Positions 8,231-16,173 of a DNA stretch of 44,799 nucleotides are shown here, one piece after another. The number at the start of each line of letters is the position of its first letter. Position 1 is the stretch's first letter. A program made the position numbers and the translations under genes. Under the pieces are notes generated by a model. The model was not told the DNA's origin. It saw only the letters and a program-made list of their open reading frames with translations, and did no database searches. The stretch comes from Millisia brevis NBRC 105863 (GTDB lineage: Bacteria; Actinomycetota; Actinomycetes; Mycobacteriales; Mycobacteriaceae): the NCBI RefSeq assembly GCF_001552615.1, contig NZ_BCRN01000027.1, forward strand, positions 1 through 44,799, in the 5' to 3' direction.

Positions 8231-8236
8231 AGCCGC

Positions 8237-8728
8237 GTGGATGCCGATATCGACGGGCCCTCCGAAGCACTCGGCGGAGTGGACTGTGCATTTTGTCGGA
8301 TCGTCGAGGGTGTCGGCCCGGCCGAACGGGTCCACGAGGACGACCATGTGGTCGCCTTTCTCGATATTCGACCGATCAGTCGTGGTCACACGCTGGTGAT
8401 TCCCCGAAAACATTGCCGGGATCTGACCGACGCCGATCCCGCGACCACTGCACATATGTTCGCCGCTGCACATCGGATCGCGGTGGCAATGCGGCGATTT
8501 CCGGTCGGCGCGGACGGGGTGAACCTCGCCGTCAACGACGGGCGGGCCGCCTTCCAGACGGTCTTCCACTCCCACGTCCACGTCGTCCCGCGGTGGAAGG
8601 GCGACCGGTTGCGCTTCGCCGCCGGCTTCCTCACGCGACGGCCCGGAGACGCCACGACGATCGGCGCGCAGGTGCGCGCGGCAATCGCCGATGCCTCCCC
8701 GTCGACCGATCCGCGCCTCCCCGACTGA
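8237..8728 (+). CDS. HIT family protein (histidine triad hydrolase)
   Basis: The 163-residue product has the C-x-F-C pair near residue 18, the H-T-L-V-I-P-K/R-H strand and the catalytic histidine triad H-S-H-V-H (His111, His113, His115). HIT enzymes hydrolyse or transfer nucleoside monophosphates, for example AMP from dinucleoside polyphosphates or adenylated amines. The start is GTG 8237, supported by the adjacent -10 box. It is followed after 7 bp by the S51 peptidase-like gene and probably co-transcribed with it. Confidence 0.92.
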   Translation: MDADIDGPSEALGGVDCAFCRIVEGVGPAERVHEDDHVVAFLDIRPISRGHTLVIPRKHCRDLTDADPATTAHMFAAAHRIAVAMRRFPVGADGVNLAVNDGRAAFQTVFHSHVHVVPRWKGDRLRFAAGFLTRRPGDATTIGAQVRAAIADASPSTDPRLPD

Positions 8729-8735
8729 GCCGGGC

Positions 8736-9377
8736 ATGCGACTGTTCCTGGCCTCGTACCGCTTCGGGGCAGATCCGGACGTGCTGCTCGATCTGGTGGG
8801 CCGGCCGGGCCGCATCGCGGTGCTCGCCGCGGCTTGTGATGCCTGGTCGCCGCCCGCGCGCGCGTCGGCGGTGACCAGCGATCTGATCGCCCTGCGGGGC
8901 TTGGGATTCGACCCCGTCGAGATCGACCTGCGCGCACCCGACCCGGCCGCGCGGATCGCCCGATTCCCCGCGGTATGGGTGCGGGGCGGCAATACCTTCG
9001 TGCTGCGCCATCAATTGGCCGCCGGCGGCGTGGACACCGCGTTGACCGACCTGGTGCGGGCCGACGCAATCGTCTACGCCGGCTACAGCGCGGGTGCCTG
9101 TGTCACCGGTCCCGACCTGCGCGGCCTGGAGTATGCGGACCCGATCGAGGAGCTCGCCGAGGTCGCCGGCCCCGGAACGGCGGTTCCGACAGTCGGATTG
9201 AACTGGATCGATCGAGTACTCGTCCCGCACTACCGATCCGAGTTCCTCGGCGGGGCGGAGAGCGACCGGATGATCGGCGATCTGCGCGAGCGGGGTACGC
9301 CCTATCTGACCCTGACCGACGACCAGGTCGCCGTCGTCGACGGGCCCATCGGAACGGCGCCGGTCGTCATCGGCTGA
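8736..9377 (+). CDS. Peptidase E-like protein (S51 / class I amidotransferase-like fold)
   Basis: The 213-residue product has the R-G-G-N-T-F-V-L strand-turn and the nucleophile elbow G-Y-S-A-G-A-C, both hallmarks of peptidase family S51 (peptidase E, cyanophycinase relatives), plus G-L-N-W-I-D and a V-P-H-Y histidine that would complete a Ser-His pair. S51 enzymes cleave Asp-X dipeptides or related substrates. The ATG at 8736 begins with the expected M-R-L-F-L-A-S first strand. A terminator hairpin overlaps its last codons. Confidence 0.85.
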   Translation: MRLFLASYRFGADPDVLLDLVGRPGRIAVLAAACDAWSPPARASAVTSDLIALRGLGFDPVEIDLRAPDPAARIARFPAVWVRGGNTFVLRHQLAAGGVDTALTDLVRADAIVYAGYSAGACVTGPDLRGLEYADPIEELAEVAGPGTAVPTVGLNWIDRVLVPHYRSEFLGGAESDRMIGDLRERGTPYLTLTDDQVAVVDGPIGTAPVVIG

Positions 9378-9403
9378 TCGGCGCCCGGGTCGGGGCGCCG
9401 ATC
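9376..9403. terminator. Convergent terminator hairpin
   Basis: GATCGGCGCC (9376-9385) pairs with GGCGCCGATC (9394-9403) across an 8-nt loop. It overlaps the stop codon of the S51-like gene and faces the end of the convergent secreted-protein gene. Confidence 0.7.
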
Positions 9404-9410
9404 GGTCGGG

Positions 9411-9926
9411 TCAGAAGCGACGCAGGACCACCGAGATCGCCGGATCGTTCGGATCGTGGGCGTCGATCGACAGGTCGTACTTGTTGACCCGCAGGATCGT
9501 GTCGACGCAGACACCGGTCGAGCCGGTGACCTCGACGATCCGCTGAGCCCCGTCGACGCCGATCTCGCGCCAATTGGCGGTGCAGGGAGCCTCGGGCGAG
9601 CTGAGCGTGCCCACCAGCGGAGCCTCGCCGGTCGTGGTCAGCGTCGCCGGGAAGAGTCCACCGGCAAACGCCCAGGTACCGGTCCACTTGGTACCGGTCG
9701 GCTCCGATTCGTCGCCGCCGGAGGATCCGAAGAACTGGGCGATGCGGCCGAAGAGGCTGCCGAAGGAGCCGCTGGACGAACCGTTGGACGAGCCGGCCGA
9801 CCCGGTGTCGGCACTGCCCGGTTGGGCCGACGCCATCGGCGCGCCCGTCACGGTCAACGCGGCGACCAGCGCGCCACCCGCCACCATTCGTGTGATCCGT
9901 CCGGCCGATGGCCGCCCAACCCGCAT
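9411..9926 (-). CDS. Secreted hypothetical protein
   Basis: The 171-residue product has a clear signal peptide: basic N-terminus, hydrophobic core V-A-G-G-A-L-V-A-A-L-T-V-T-G and an A-S-A-Q cleavage site. A Gly/Ser-rich linker and a ~100-residue globular domain follow, with W-T-G-T-W-x-F-A-G-G and two cysteines (in A-P-C-T-A-N-W and G-V-C-V-D-T) that may form a disulphide. The start at 9926 is chosen because GGAAGG lies 6 nt before it; in-frame starts further upstream would bury the signal peptide. I do not recognise the family. Confidence 0.75.
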   Translation of the reverse strand: MRVGRPSAGRITRMVAGGALVAALTVTGAPMASAQPGSADTGSAGSSNGSSSGSFGSLFGRIAQFFGSSGGDESEPTGTKWTGTWAFAGGLFPATLTTTGEAPLVGTLSSPEAPCTANWREIGVDGAQRIVEVTGSTGVCVDTILRVNKYDLSIDAHDPNDPAISVVLRRF

Positions 9927-10093
9927 TCCGAACCTTCCCTCGACCGACATATCGGCCGGGGAGTCGCCACCGGCCGCGGAGGCGGGCACCAGACCTCACC
10001 GCCGGGACGAAGTCTAAGCATCCGGCTGCGGCGGCCGGCAATCCTCTCCCCGAACGACAGACGTCCGATCGGCGAACGATCGCGGCCGGTCGG

Positions 10094-10579
10094 TCAGCAG
10101 GCGACCTGTCCCATGGCGGCCAGAGCGCAGAAGCTCGGATCGGCCAGCTTCCAGCTGCCGTCCTGCTCGACGAAGGTGAACGGGATGGGCGCACCGCCGT
10201 GCGGCCCCGCGACGTCGACCTGCGCGGTGGCCGTGGTCGGGTCGACCTCGACCACATCCGAGACGCCGAAGGTCAGCGGGTAGTTGGCCAGCACGGCGTT
10301 GAACGCCTCGATCACCGCTTCGCGGTCGGTGCCGTCCTGGACCAGGTCGACCTTCTGCGCGGTCGGCAGATTCGGGTCGCCGATCCCCTCGACGACGGCG
10401 AGCAGCGTCGCCTCGTCGGGCGCGCCGGCGGCGGCTTCGGTGGTCGCGTCCGCGGTCTGCGTGGTGCTGTGCTCGGCGTGATCGCCGGTCTCGGTATCGG
10501 ACCCGCCGCTCGAACTGCACCCCGCCAGCGCTACCGCGCCCAGCGCCGCAATGGCGATCGATGTGCGCATCCGCGACAT
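10094..10579 (-). CDS. Mtb12-like lipoprotein (low-molecular-weight antigen family)
   Basis: The 161-residue product has a lipobox A-L-A-G-C near residue 20, a Thr/Ala/Glu-rich linker and a globular C-terminal domain of the Mtb12/CFP-2 type (L-P-T-A-Q-K-V-D-L-V-Q-D-G, then A-N-Y-P-L-T-F-G-V and I-P-F-T-F-V-x-Q-D-G-x-W-K-L). Mycobacterial Mtb12 is an exported antigen of unknown function; the lipid-anchored form is common in related genera. Two ATGs are possible (10585 and 10579); the second gives the better distance (7 nt) from AAAGGA. It is divergent from the acetyltransferase gene. Confidence 0.85.
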   Translation of the reverse strand: MSRMRTSIAIAALGAVALAGCSSSGGSDTETGDHAEHSTTQTADATTEAAAGAPDEATLLAVVEGIGDPNLPTAQKVDLVQDGTDREAVIEAFNAVLANYPLTFGVSDVVEVDPTTATAQVDVAGPHGGAPIPFTFVEQDGSWKLADPSFCALAAMGQVAC

Positions 10580-10799
10580 CGGCATGTCCTTTCCTCGGGG
10601 CGGAGCCCGGGATCGGTGCTCCGACCAAGGGGATGCTAACAGTCACCGATCGGGCGAGGAGCGCTACATCCGGCCGGGCCCGGCCGGTGCGCGGCGTCCA
10701 CCGGCCGTCCGAAGACCTCGCTCGACGGTCGCCGCCGACGACCTGCCTTCGGCCTGCGCGATACGTCGGAATTCCCGCGCGAGCTGCGCGACCGAGCCC

Positions 10800-10805
10800 T
10801 ATGCT
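10800..10805 (+). promoter_or_regulatory. -10 box TATGCT for the GNAT gene
   Basis: TATGCT ends 6 nt before ATG 10812, with no ribosome-binding site, the same leaderless spacing as at several other genes here. Confidence 0.5.
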
Positions 10806-10811
10806 CGCTCC

Positions 10812-11327
10812 ATGACCGTGCTCGACGGGGACCGGGTCCGACTGCGGACCGCGACCGCCGCCGATGTGGACGAACTGGCGGCCATCCGGGCCATGCCACG
10901 TGTCCATCGCTGGTGGGGTGGTGATCGCGACACCCTCGTCGAGGAGACGCGCGCCGATGTCGAGGACGACGCCCGCAAGATATTCGTCGTCGAGTACGAC
11001 GGTCGCACGGTCGGCGCCATCCAGTGGTGGCAGGAGGACGACGATCAGTATCGCCACGCCGGGATCGACATCTTCCTCGATCCGCAGGTGCACGGTCGCG
11101 GCCTCGGCTCCGACGCGGTGGACACGATGGTGCGCTACCTGATCGAGACCGAGGGCCACCATCGGCTGATCATCGATCCTGCGGCCGACAATCGCGCGGC
11201 GATCGCCTGCTACGAGTCGGTGGGCTTCCGGCCGGTCGGTGTGATGCGTCAATACGAACGCGGCGCCGACGGCGGGTGGCACGACGGGCTGCTGATGGAG
11301 TTGTTGGCGTCCGACCTGCTCGACTGA
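10812..11327 (+). CDS. GNAT N-acetyltransferase, AAC(6')-like
   Basis: The 171-residue product begins R-V-R-L-R-T-A-T-A-A-D-V, has H-R-W-W-G-G, then G-A-I-Q-W-W, the acetyl-CoA loop H-G-R-G-L-G-S-D-A-V and the C-terminal N-R-A-A-I-A-C-Y-E-S-V-G-F-R motif. The tryptophan-rich N-terminal half and acidic strands match the aminoglycoside 6'-N-acetyltransferase subgroup. Resistance activity is plausible but not shown, since many chromosomal members act on other amines. A TATGCT box supports the start. Confidence 0.85.
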   Translation: MTVLDGDRVRLRTATAADVDELAAIRAMPRVHRWWGGDRDTLVEETRADVEDDARKIFVVEYDGRTVGAIQWWQEDDDQYRHAGIDIFLDPQVHGRGLGSDAVDTMVRYLIETEGHHRLIIDPAADNRAAIACYESVGFRPVGVMRQYERGADGGWHDGLLMELLASDLLD

Positions 11328-11410
11328 TCCACACGCGGGCGCGCGTCTCACCGCGACGCCTGTCGTTCACCCGCTCCACACGCCGCATTCGTGCGTGTAT
11401 GGTCGAAGCG

Positions 11411-11491
11411 GACACGGGGTGCCCGGTGCAGACGCCGAGCTGAGAACACACCCGAGAACCTGATGCAGGTAATGCTGACGAAGGGATTGTC
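11411..11491 (+). ncRNA. TPP riboswitch (thi-box)
   Basis: The region carries the conserved TPP aptamer elements in order: ACGGGGTGCCC, CTGAGA (11440-11445), ACCCGAGAACCTGAT, AGGTAATGCTG and CGAAGGGA. GACA at 11411 can pair with TGTC at 11488-11491 to close P1. The aptamer ends 3 nt before the tenA start codon at 11495. The AAGGGA at 11481-11486 is both a conserved aptamer base block and the only Shine-Dalgarno-like sequence for tenA, so TPP binding should directly block translation initiation. Confidence 0.95.
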
Positions 11492-11494
11492 ACG

Positions 11495-12253
11495 ATGGCC
11501 TCCCCATCGGACGCGGTCGAAACACGCGACCCATCCATCACCACCGCCCTCTGGGATTCGATTGCGCCCCTGCGTGATCGCATCGATTCCCTCGAATTCC
11601 TCCACCGCCTCGGCGACGGGACGCTGCCGATCGAGGCCTTCGATCGCTATATCGCCCAGGACGCGATCTATCTGCGCGGCTATGCGCGCGCCCTCGCGCT
11701 GCTGGCGGTGCGGGCGAGCGACCCCGACGCGGCGGTTTTCTGGGCATCCGCTGCCGCCCAAGCGATCACGGTCGAATCTCAGTTGCACGCCGAGCTGCTG
11801 TCGAAAGATGCATCCGGGCAGGGTGATTCGTTCGACATCGCCGACCTGCCGGAGCCGACACCGACCTGCTTGGGATACGTGAGCTACCTGATCGCGACCG
11901 TCGCCACCGAGCCGTACGCCGTGGGCGCCGCCGCCGTGCTGCCCTGCTTCTGGATCTACGCCGACGTGGGCACCTCGCTCGCGCGGCGGGCGCACGACGT
12001 GCTCGCGGCCGATCCGGATCACCCGTACGCCAAGTGGGTCGCGACCTACGGAGATCCGGCCTTCGGTGAGCAGGCGGCCGCCGCGCGCCGATTGGTCGAC
12101 CGGGCCGCGGCCGAGGCCGGCGCCGCCGAGCGTGCCGCGATGACCACCGCATTTGTCACCGCCTCGCGCTACGAACTCGCCTTCTGGGATACCGCGCTGT
12201 ACCCGCAGCCGTGGACGTCGGGGCACGGCGTCGACGCGGCGGTGACGTCGTGA
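11495..12253 (+). CDS. tenA: TenA family protein (thiaminase II, aminopyrimidine salvage)
   Basis: The 252-residue all-helical protein has the TenA active-site residues: the Asp in Y-I-A-Q-D-A-I-Y-L, the cysteine in A-V-L-P-C-F-W-I-Y and the C-terminal glutamate in S-R-Y-E-L-A-F-W-D. TenA hydrolyses aminopyrimidine breakdown products of thiamin to HMP for re-use in thiamin synthesis. It is the first gene after the TPP riboswitch and its stop overlaps the next start (GTGA). Pairing with a ThiXYZ-type transporter fits the pathway that imports formylaminopyrimidine or HMP from degraded thiamin. Confidence 0.92.
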   Translation: MASPSDAVETRDPSITTALWDSIAPLRDRIDSLEFLHRLGDGTLPIEAFDRYIAQDAIYLRGYARALALLAVRASDPDAAVFWASAAAQAITVESQLHAELLSKDASGQGDSFDIADLPEPTPTCLGYVSYLIATVATEPYAVGAAAVLPCFWIYADVGTSLARRAHDVLAADPDHPYAKWVATYGDPAFGEQAAAARRLVDRAAAEAGAAERAAMTTAFVTASRYELAFWDTALYPQPWTSGHGVDAAVTS

Positions 12254-13278
12254 TCGGCCGGACCGTGCGGCGGATCGCCGTCGCCCTGGTGCTGGTCCTG
12301 GCCGCCTCGGCGTGCTCCTCCTCCGGGTCTTCCGACTCGCAGGCGCAGAGCGACCAGCCGATCCGTTTCGCGCTGGACTGGACGCCGAATACCAATCACA
12401 CCGGGCTCTACGTCGCGCTGGCGAACGGCTGGTTCGCCGACGCCGGCATCGACGTATCGATACTGCCGTACTCCGATACCGCCCCGGATACCCTGATCGA
12501 TTCCGGCGCAGCGGACTTCGGGGTCAGCTTCCAGAGTTCGACCACCTTCGCCCGGTCCTCCGGCGCGCAGGTGGTGTCGGTCTTCGCCCCGCTGCAGCAT
12601 TGGGCTTCGGCGATAGCGGTGCGCGAGGAATCCGATATCGCGCGTCCCCGCGACCTCGACGGGCGCACGTACGCCGGCTTCGGCGATGTCGGCGAGATCG
12701 CCTCCCTCGAGCGGGTGATCCGCGACGACGGCGGCACCGGCGACTTCCGGTCGGTCACCCTGGGCACCTCCGCCTACGAGGCGGTGTACTCGGGCGCCGC
12801 GGACTTCACCACCTCCTTCGTCGCCTGGGAGGGCATCGAGGCCGAGCGCAGCGGAATGCCGATGCGCTACTTCGACTTCACCGACTACGGCGTCCCCGAC
12901 ACCTACAACGTGGTCATCGACGCCAATCAGGAGTGGCTCGCCGCGAATCCGGAGCGGGCACGCGCCTTCGTCGGGGTGCTCGCCCGCGGCTATGCCTTCG
13001 CCGCCGATCATCCGGAGGAGGCCGCCCGCATCCTGATCGAGCAGAACCCGGGCACCTTCACCGACGAGCAATTGGTGATCGACAGCCAGCAGATGCTCGC
13101 GGAGTCCTATATGCGGGACGCGTCCGGTCGGGTCGGGCCGATGACCGCCGAGCAGTGGGCCGATTACGGCAACTTCCTCTACGACTCCGGCACTCTGAGC
13201 GACAACGCCGGCAACCCGTTGACCGAGCGCCCGGACTGGTCGACATACTTCACGAATGAGTATCTCGACCCAGCCTGA
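12250..13278 (+). CDS. thiY: ABC transporter substrate-binding lipoprotein, ThiY/NMT1-like
   Basis: The 342-residue product has a lipobox (A-S-A-C) and an NMT1/THI5-like domain: I-R-F-A-L-D-W-T-P-N-T-N-H-T-G-L-Y-V-A, the classical pyrimidine-binding N-terminal motif, then A-D-F-G-V-S-F-Q-S-S. Family members bind HMP or N-formyl-4-amino-5-aminomethyl-2-methylpyrimidine. GTG 12250 overlaps the tenA stop, and the product lies between TenA and an ABC permease, so it is part of the TPP-regulated operon. The exact ligand cannot be assigned from sequence. Confidence 0.9.
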   Translation: MIGRTVRRIAVALVLVLAASACSSSGSSDSQAQSDQPIRFALDWTPNTNHTGLYVALANGWFADAGIDVSILPYSDTAPDTLIDSGAADFGVSFQSSTTFARSSGAQVVSVFAPLQHWASAIAVREESDIARPRDLDGRTYAGFGDVGEIASLERVIRDDGGTGDFRSVTLGTSAYEAVYSGAADFTTSFVAWEGIEAERSGMPMRYFDFTDYGVPDTYNVVIDANQEWLAANPERARAFVGVLARGYAFAADHPEEAARILIEQNPGTFTDEQLVIDSQQMLAESYMRDASGRVGPMTAEQWADYGNFLYDSGTLSDNAGNPLTERPDWSTYFTNEYLDPA

Positions 13279-14077
13279 GAAGGAGGCGCAGCCGACTCGC
13301 CGGTCGGGTCCGGTCGGGCGTCTGCTTCCGCCGATCATCGTGACGGCGGTGGCGATCGCCGTCTGGCAGATCTACGTGTCGGTGGCGCAGCCGCGGCCGC
13401 AGGTGCTGCCGTCGCCGGGCCGGATCGCCCAGCAGGGGTGGGCCAATCGGGAGATCCTGCTCGAGCACACCCTCGCGACCCTGCAGGTGACGATCATCGG
13501 GTTCTCGATCTCGTTGATCTGCGCCGGACTGCTCGCCACCGCGATGGATTTCGTCACGTGGCTGCGCCGCGCCCTGGTGCCGTTGATGGTGGTCTCGCAG
13601 ACCCTGCCGATCGCCGCGATCGCGCCGCTGATGATCATCTGGTTCGGGTTCGGGACCCTGCCGAAGGTCCTGGTGGTGGTGCTGGTGACCTTCTTCCCGA
13701 TGACCGTCGGCCTGGTCGAGGGCTACTCGTCGGCGGATCGGGACGCGATCGCGATGGTGCGCGGTATGGGCGGCGGGCGCTGGAAGGTCTTCCGGCTGAT
13801 CCGACTTCCGGCGGCGATGCCGCGGTTCTTCACCTCGCTGCGCATCGGCATCACCTACGCCGTGGTGGGCGCGGTATTCGCCGAATATGTCGGCGCGGAA
13901 CGGGGTCTCGGGGTGTACATGAGTCAACAGAAGAACTCGTTCCGGACCGATCTGGTGCTGGCGGCGGTGGCGGTATGTGCGGTGGTCAGCGTGACGCTCT
14001 TCGCGCTGACCTACCTGGTCCAGCGGCTGGTGGCGCCGTGGATCACCCGGATCGCGCGGGCGGAGGCGTACACGTGA
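13256..14077 (+). CDS. thiX: ABC transporter permease, ThiX-like
   Basis: The 273-residue integral membrane protein has about six helices and the BPD-transport EAA-type loop (S-A-D-R-D-A-I-A-M-V-R-G-M-G-G-G-R-W-K-V-F) that docks to the ATPase. It is related to the SsuC/TauC/ThiX permeases. Its ATG at 13256 lies inside the last codons of thiY (23-bp overlap), implying coupled translation. It should form the transmembrane channel for the pyrimidine bound by the ThiY-like protein. Confidence 0.9.
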   Translation: MSISTQPEKEAQPTRRSGPVGRLLPPIIVTAVAIAVWQIYVSVAQPRPQVLPSPGRIAQQGWANREILLEHTLATLQVTIIGFSISLICAGLLATAMDFVTWLRRALVPLMVVSQTLPIAAIAPLMIIWFGFGTLPKVLVVVLVTFFPMTVGLVEGYSSADRDAIAMVRGMGGGRWKVFRLIRLPAAMPRFFTSLRIGITYAVVGAVFAEYVGAERGLGVYMSQQKNSFRTDLVLAAVAVCAVVSVTLFALTYLVQRLVAPWITRIARAEAYT

Positions 14078-14826
14078 GCGACTTCGTCTCCGTCGAACAT
14101 GTCGATGTGCGCTTCGGCGATCGCGCGGTCCTCGAGGCGGTGACCTTCGGGCTGGCGAAGTCGTCGTTCGTGTCGATCATCGGGCCCAGCGGGTGCGGCA
14201 AGTCGACGCTGCTCAATGTGCTGGCCGGGACCGTGCAACCGTCCGCGGGTGCCGTGCGCAGCCCGCGAGCGGCGCATATGCCGCAGAAGGATCTGCTGTT
14301 GCCCTGGCGAACGGTGCTGGACAACACCGCACTCGGGCTCGAGGTACAGGGCGTTCGGCGGGCCGAGGCGCGGGCGCGGGCAGCGGAGTTGTTCGCCCCG
14401 TTCGGCCTCGACGGTTTCGAGCGGGCCTGGCCGGAGCAACTGTCCGGCGGGATGCGGCAGCGGGCGGCGCTGCTGCGCACCGTCGTTCAGGGCCGGCCGG
14501 TGTTGCTGCTCGACGAGCCGTTCGGCGCCCTGGACGCGATCACCCGGATCCGCATGCAGGACTGGCTGCAACGGATGTGGCAGGAATACCGGTGGACGAT
14601 CCTGATGATCACCCACGACATTCGGGAGGCGATCCACCTCTCGGACCGGGTGATCGTGCTCGGTGGCCGCCCGGCACGGGTGCGCGCGGATATCGAGATC
14701 GACCTGCCCCGACCGCGGACCTCGACGCTGCACGCCGATCCGCATTTCGGGCGGATCGAATTGTCGGTATCGGCTGCGTTGGATCAGGGCAGCCCCGACA
14801 ACCTGCTGCTCCCCCACCTGCCCTGA
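14074..14826 (+). CDS. thiZ: ABC transporter ATP-binding protein, ThiZ-like
   Basis: A 250-residue ABC ATPase with Walker A G-P-S-G-C-G-K-S-T, Q-loop region M-P-Q-K-D-L-L-L-P-W, signature L-S-G-G-M-R-Q-R, Walker B V-L-L-L-D-E-P-F-G-A-L-D and H-loop I-T-H-D. It belongs to the nitrate/taurine/thiamin-precursor branch. GTG 14074 overlaps the stop of the permease (GTGA). It completes the riboswitch-controlled operon tenA-thiY-thiX-thiZ. Confidence 0.92.
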   Translation: MSDFVSVEHVDVRFGDRAVLEAVTFGLAKSSFVSIIGPSGCGKSTLLNVLAGTVQPSAGAVRSPRAAHMPQKDLLLPWRTVLDNTALGLEVQGVRRAEARARAAELFAPFGLDGFERAWPEQLSGGMRQRAALLRTVVQGRPVLLLDEPFGALDAITRIRMQDWLQRMWQEYRWTILMITHDIREAIHLSDRVIVLGGRPARVRADIEIDLPRPRTSTLHADPHFGRIELSVSAALDQGSPDNLLLPHLP

Positions 14827-14861
14827 GCCCGGCCGGTCGCCCACCCTCCGAGGTGGCGGCA

Positions 14862-14878
14862 CACGGCGGTGAGCCGTG
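14862..14878. terminator. Short convergent hairpin
   Basis: CACGGC (14862-14867) and GCCGTG (14873-14878) pair across a 5-nt loop between the convergent thiZ-like and arginine deiminase genes. It is short but in the right place for a terminator. Confidence 0.45.
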
Positions 14879-14892
14879 CTGCGCAGGGCGCC

Positions 14893-16107
14893 TTATAGGG
14901 GATCGCGCAGGACCGGGCAGGACATGCAACGCGGGCCGCCGCGGCCGGAGCCCAGTTCCGATCCGGAGATGCGCAGGACCTCGATACCGGACGCCTCGAG
15001 CCGGGCGTTGGTCTCCACATTGCGCTCGTAGGCGATCACCACTCCGGGGGCCAGCGCGAGGGTGTTGTTACCGTCGTCCCACTGCTCGCGTTCGGCGGTC
15101 ACCGCGTCGAGACCGGTATCGATCACCCGCAGCTTGTCGATCCCCATCGCGTCGGCGGCCGCCTCGATGAAGCCGTTGGCCCCCTTGATGCTCACGCCCT
15201 TGTCCTCACGGTGGATCGTGAAGGCCGACAGGGTGTTCTGGATATTGGGGTACATGACCACCGCGTCGCGGTCGACCATGGTGCACACCGTGTCGAGGTG
15301 CATCGACGCGCGCTCCTGGGCGATCGGCACCGCGAGCACCGTATGCGCGAGGTCGTCGTCGAAGAGGCTGCGCGCCAACGCTTCCGCGCCCGCGGGTGTG
15401 GTCCGCTCACCGACGCCCACCGCCACGACCCCGGGGGCGAGCAGCAGCACGTCGCCGCCCTCGACGGGAGCGGTATGCGACTCGTAGGCGCGCCGGGCGC
15501 CGAGGAAGCGCGGATGGAAGGCGTAGATCAGGTCGGTCAGCGAGGTTTCGCGGACCCGCGCGGGCAGCGCCAACGACGTGATCGCCACCCGGTCGCCGAT
15601 CCAGAACGACGAGTCGCGGGTGAACAGCAGATTCGGCAGCGGTTCGATGACGAAGTCCGGGCCGTGGTGCATCCGCCGGACCAGCGAGTCGTTGCTGCCA
15701 CCGAAGGACAATTCGTCGAATGTCAGTCCGGCCATCAGGATTCCGGCCAGTTCGTCCGCCGGAAGGCTGCGCAGATGGACCGACAGTTCGTCGGCGAGGG
15801 TATGTCCGAGCCGGCGCGGGTCGACCGCCGCGGCGATGCCCTGGACGCGCGCGGCACCGCTGTGCCGCAGCGTCTCGGTCAGCAGATCGGCCAACAGCAG
15901 CACCTCGACACCGCGCTCACCGAGCACCTCCGCGAAGCGGTCGTGCTCCTCCTGGGCGCGATCCACCCAGGGCAGACCGTCGAACAACAATTGATCGTTG
16001 TTGCGCGGCGTCAGTCGGCGAAGCTCGTCCCCGGGACGATGCAAAATGACCGTCCGCAGCCGGCCCACTTCGCTGTTGGCCCCGAACGGGCCCGATTCGC
16101 TGGTCAT
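14893..16107 (-). CDS. arcA: Arginine deiminase
   Basis: The 404-residue product hydrolyses L-arginine to citrulline and ammonia. Visible motifs include [10 protein letters not shown] (Asp), M-H-L-D-T-V (His), and the C-terminal [10 protein letters not shown] with the catalytic cysteine. Length and motif order match full-length ArcA. No ornithine carbamoyltransferase or carbamate kinase gene is nearby, so this is a stand-alone deiminase, perhaps for ammonia release, acid tolerance or arginine use as nitrogen source. ATG 16107 is supported by a TACGGT box 6 nt upstream. Confidence 0.95.
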   Translation of the reverse strand: MTSESGPFGANSEVGRLRTVILHRPGDELRRLTPRNNDQLLFDGLPWVDRAQEEHDRFAEVLGERGVEVLLLADLLTETLRHSGAARVQGIAAAVDPRRLGHTLADELSVHLRSLPADELAGILMAGLTFDELSFGGSNDSLVRRMHHGPDFVIEPLPNLLFTRDSSFWIGDRVAITSLALPARVRETSLTDLIYAFHPRFLGARRAYESHTAPVEGGDVLLLAPGVVAVGVGERTTPAGAEALARSLFDDDLAHTVLAVPIAQERASMHLDTVCTMVDRDAVVMYPNIQNTLSAFTIHREDKGVSIKGANGFIEAAADAMGIDKLRVIDTGLDAVTAEREQWDDGNNTLALAPGVVIAYERNVETNARLEASGIEVLRISGSELGSGRGGPRCMSCPVLRDPL

Positions 16108-16113
16108 TGCAGC

Positions 16114-16119
16114 ACCGTA
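16114..16119 (-). promoter_or_regulatory. -10 box TACGGT for arcA
   Basis: Read on the minus strand, TACGGT ends 6 nt before the ATG at 16107, matching the leaderless spacing seen elsewhere in the window. Confidence 0.5.
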
Positions 16120-16173
16120 CCCCGCCACCTGCGAAGTTCTCACCCGGAACAGCACGAACAGCGACCGCCGAAG

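Noticed and set aside
6999-8399. Plus-strand frame opposite the SDR gene
   Set aside because: Arg/Gly-rich translation with no domain; the SDR on the opposite strand has complete motifs.
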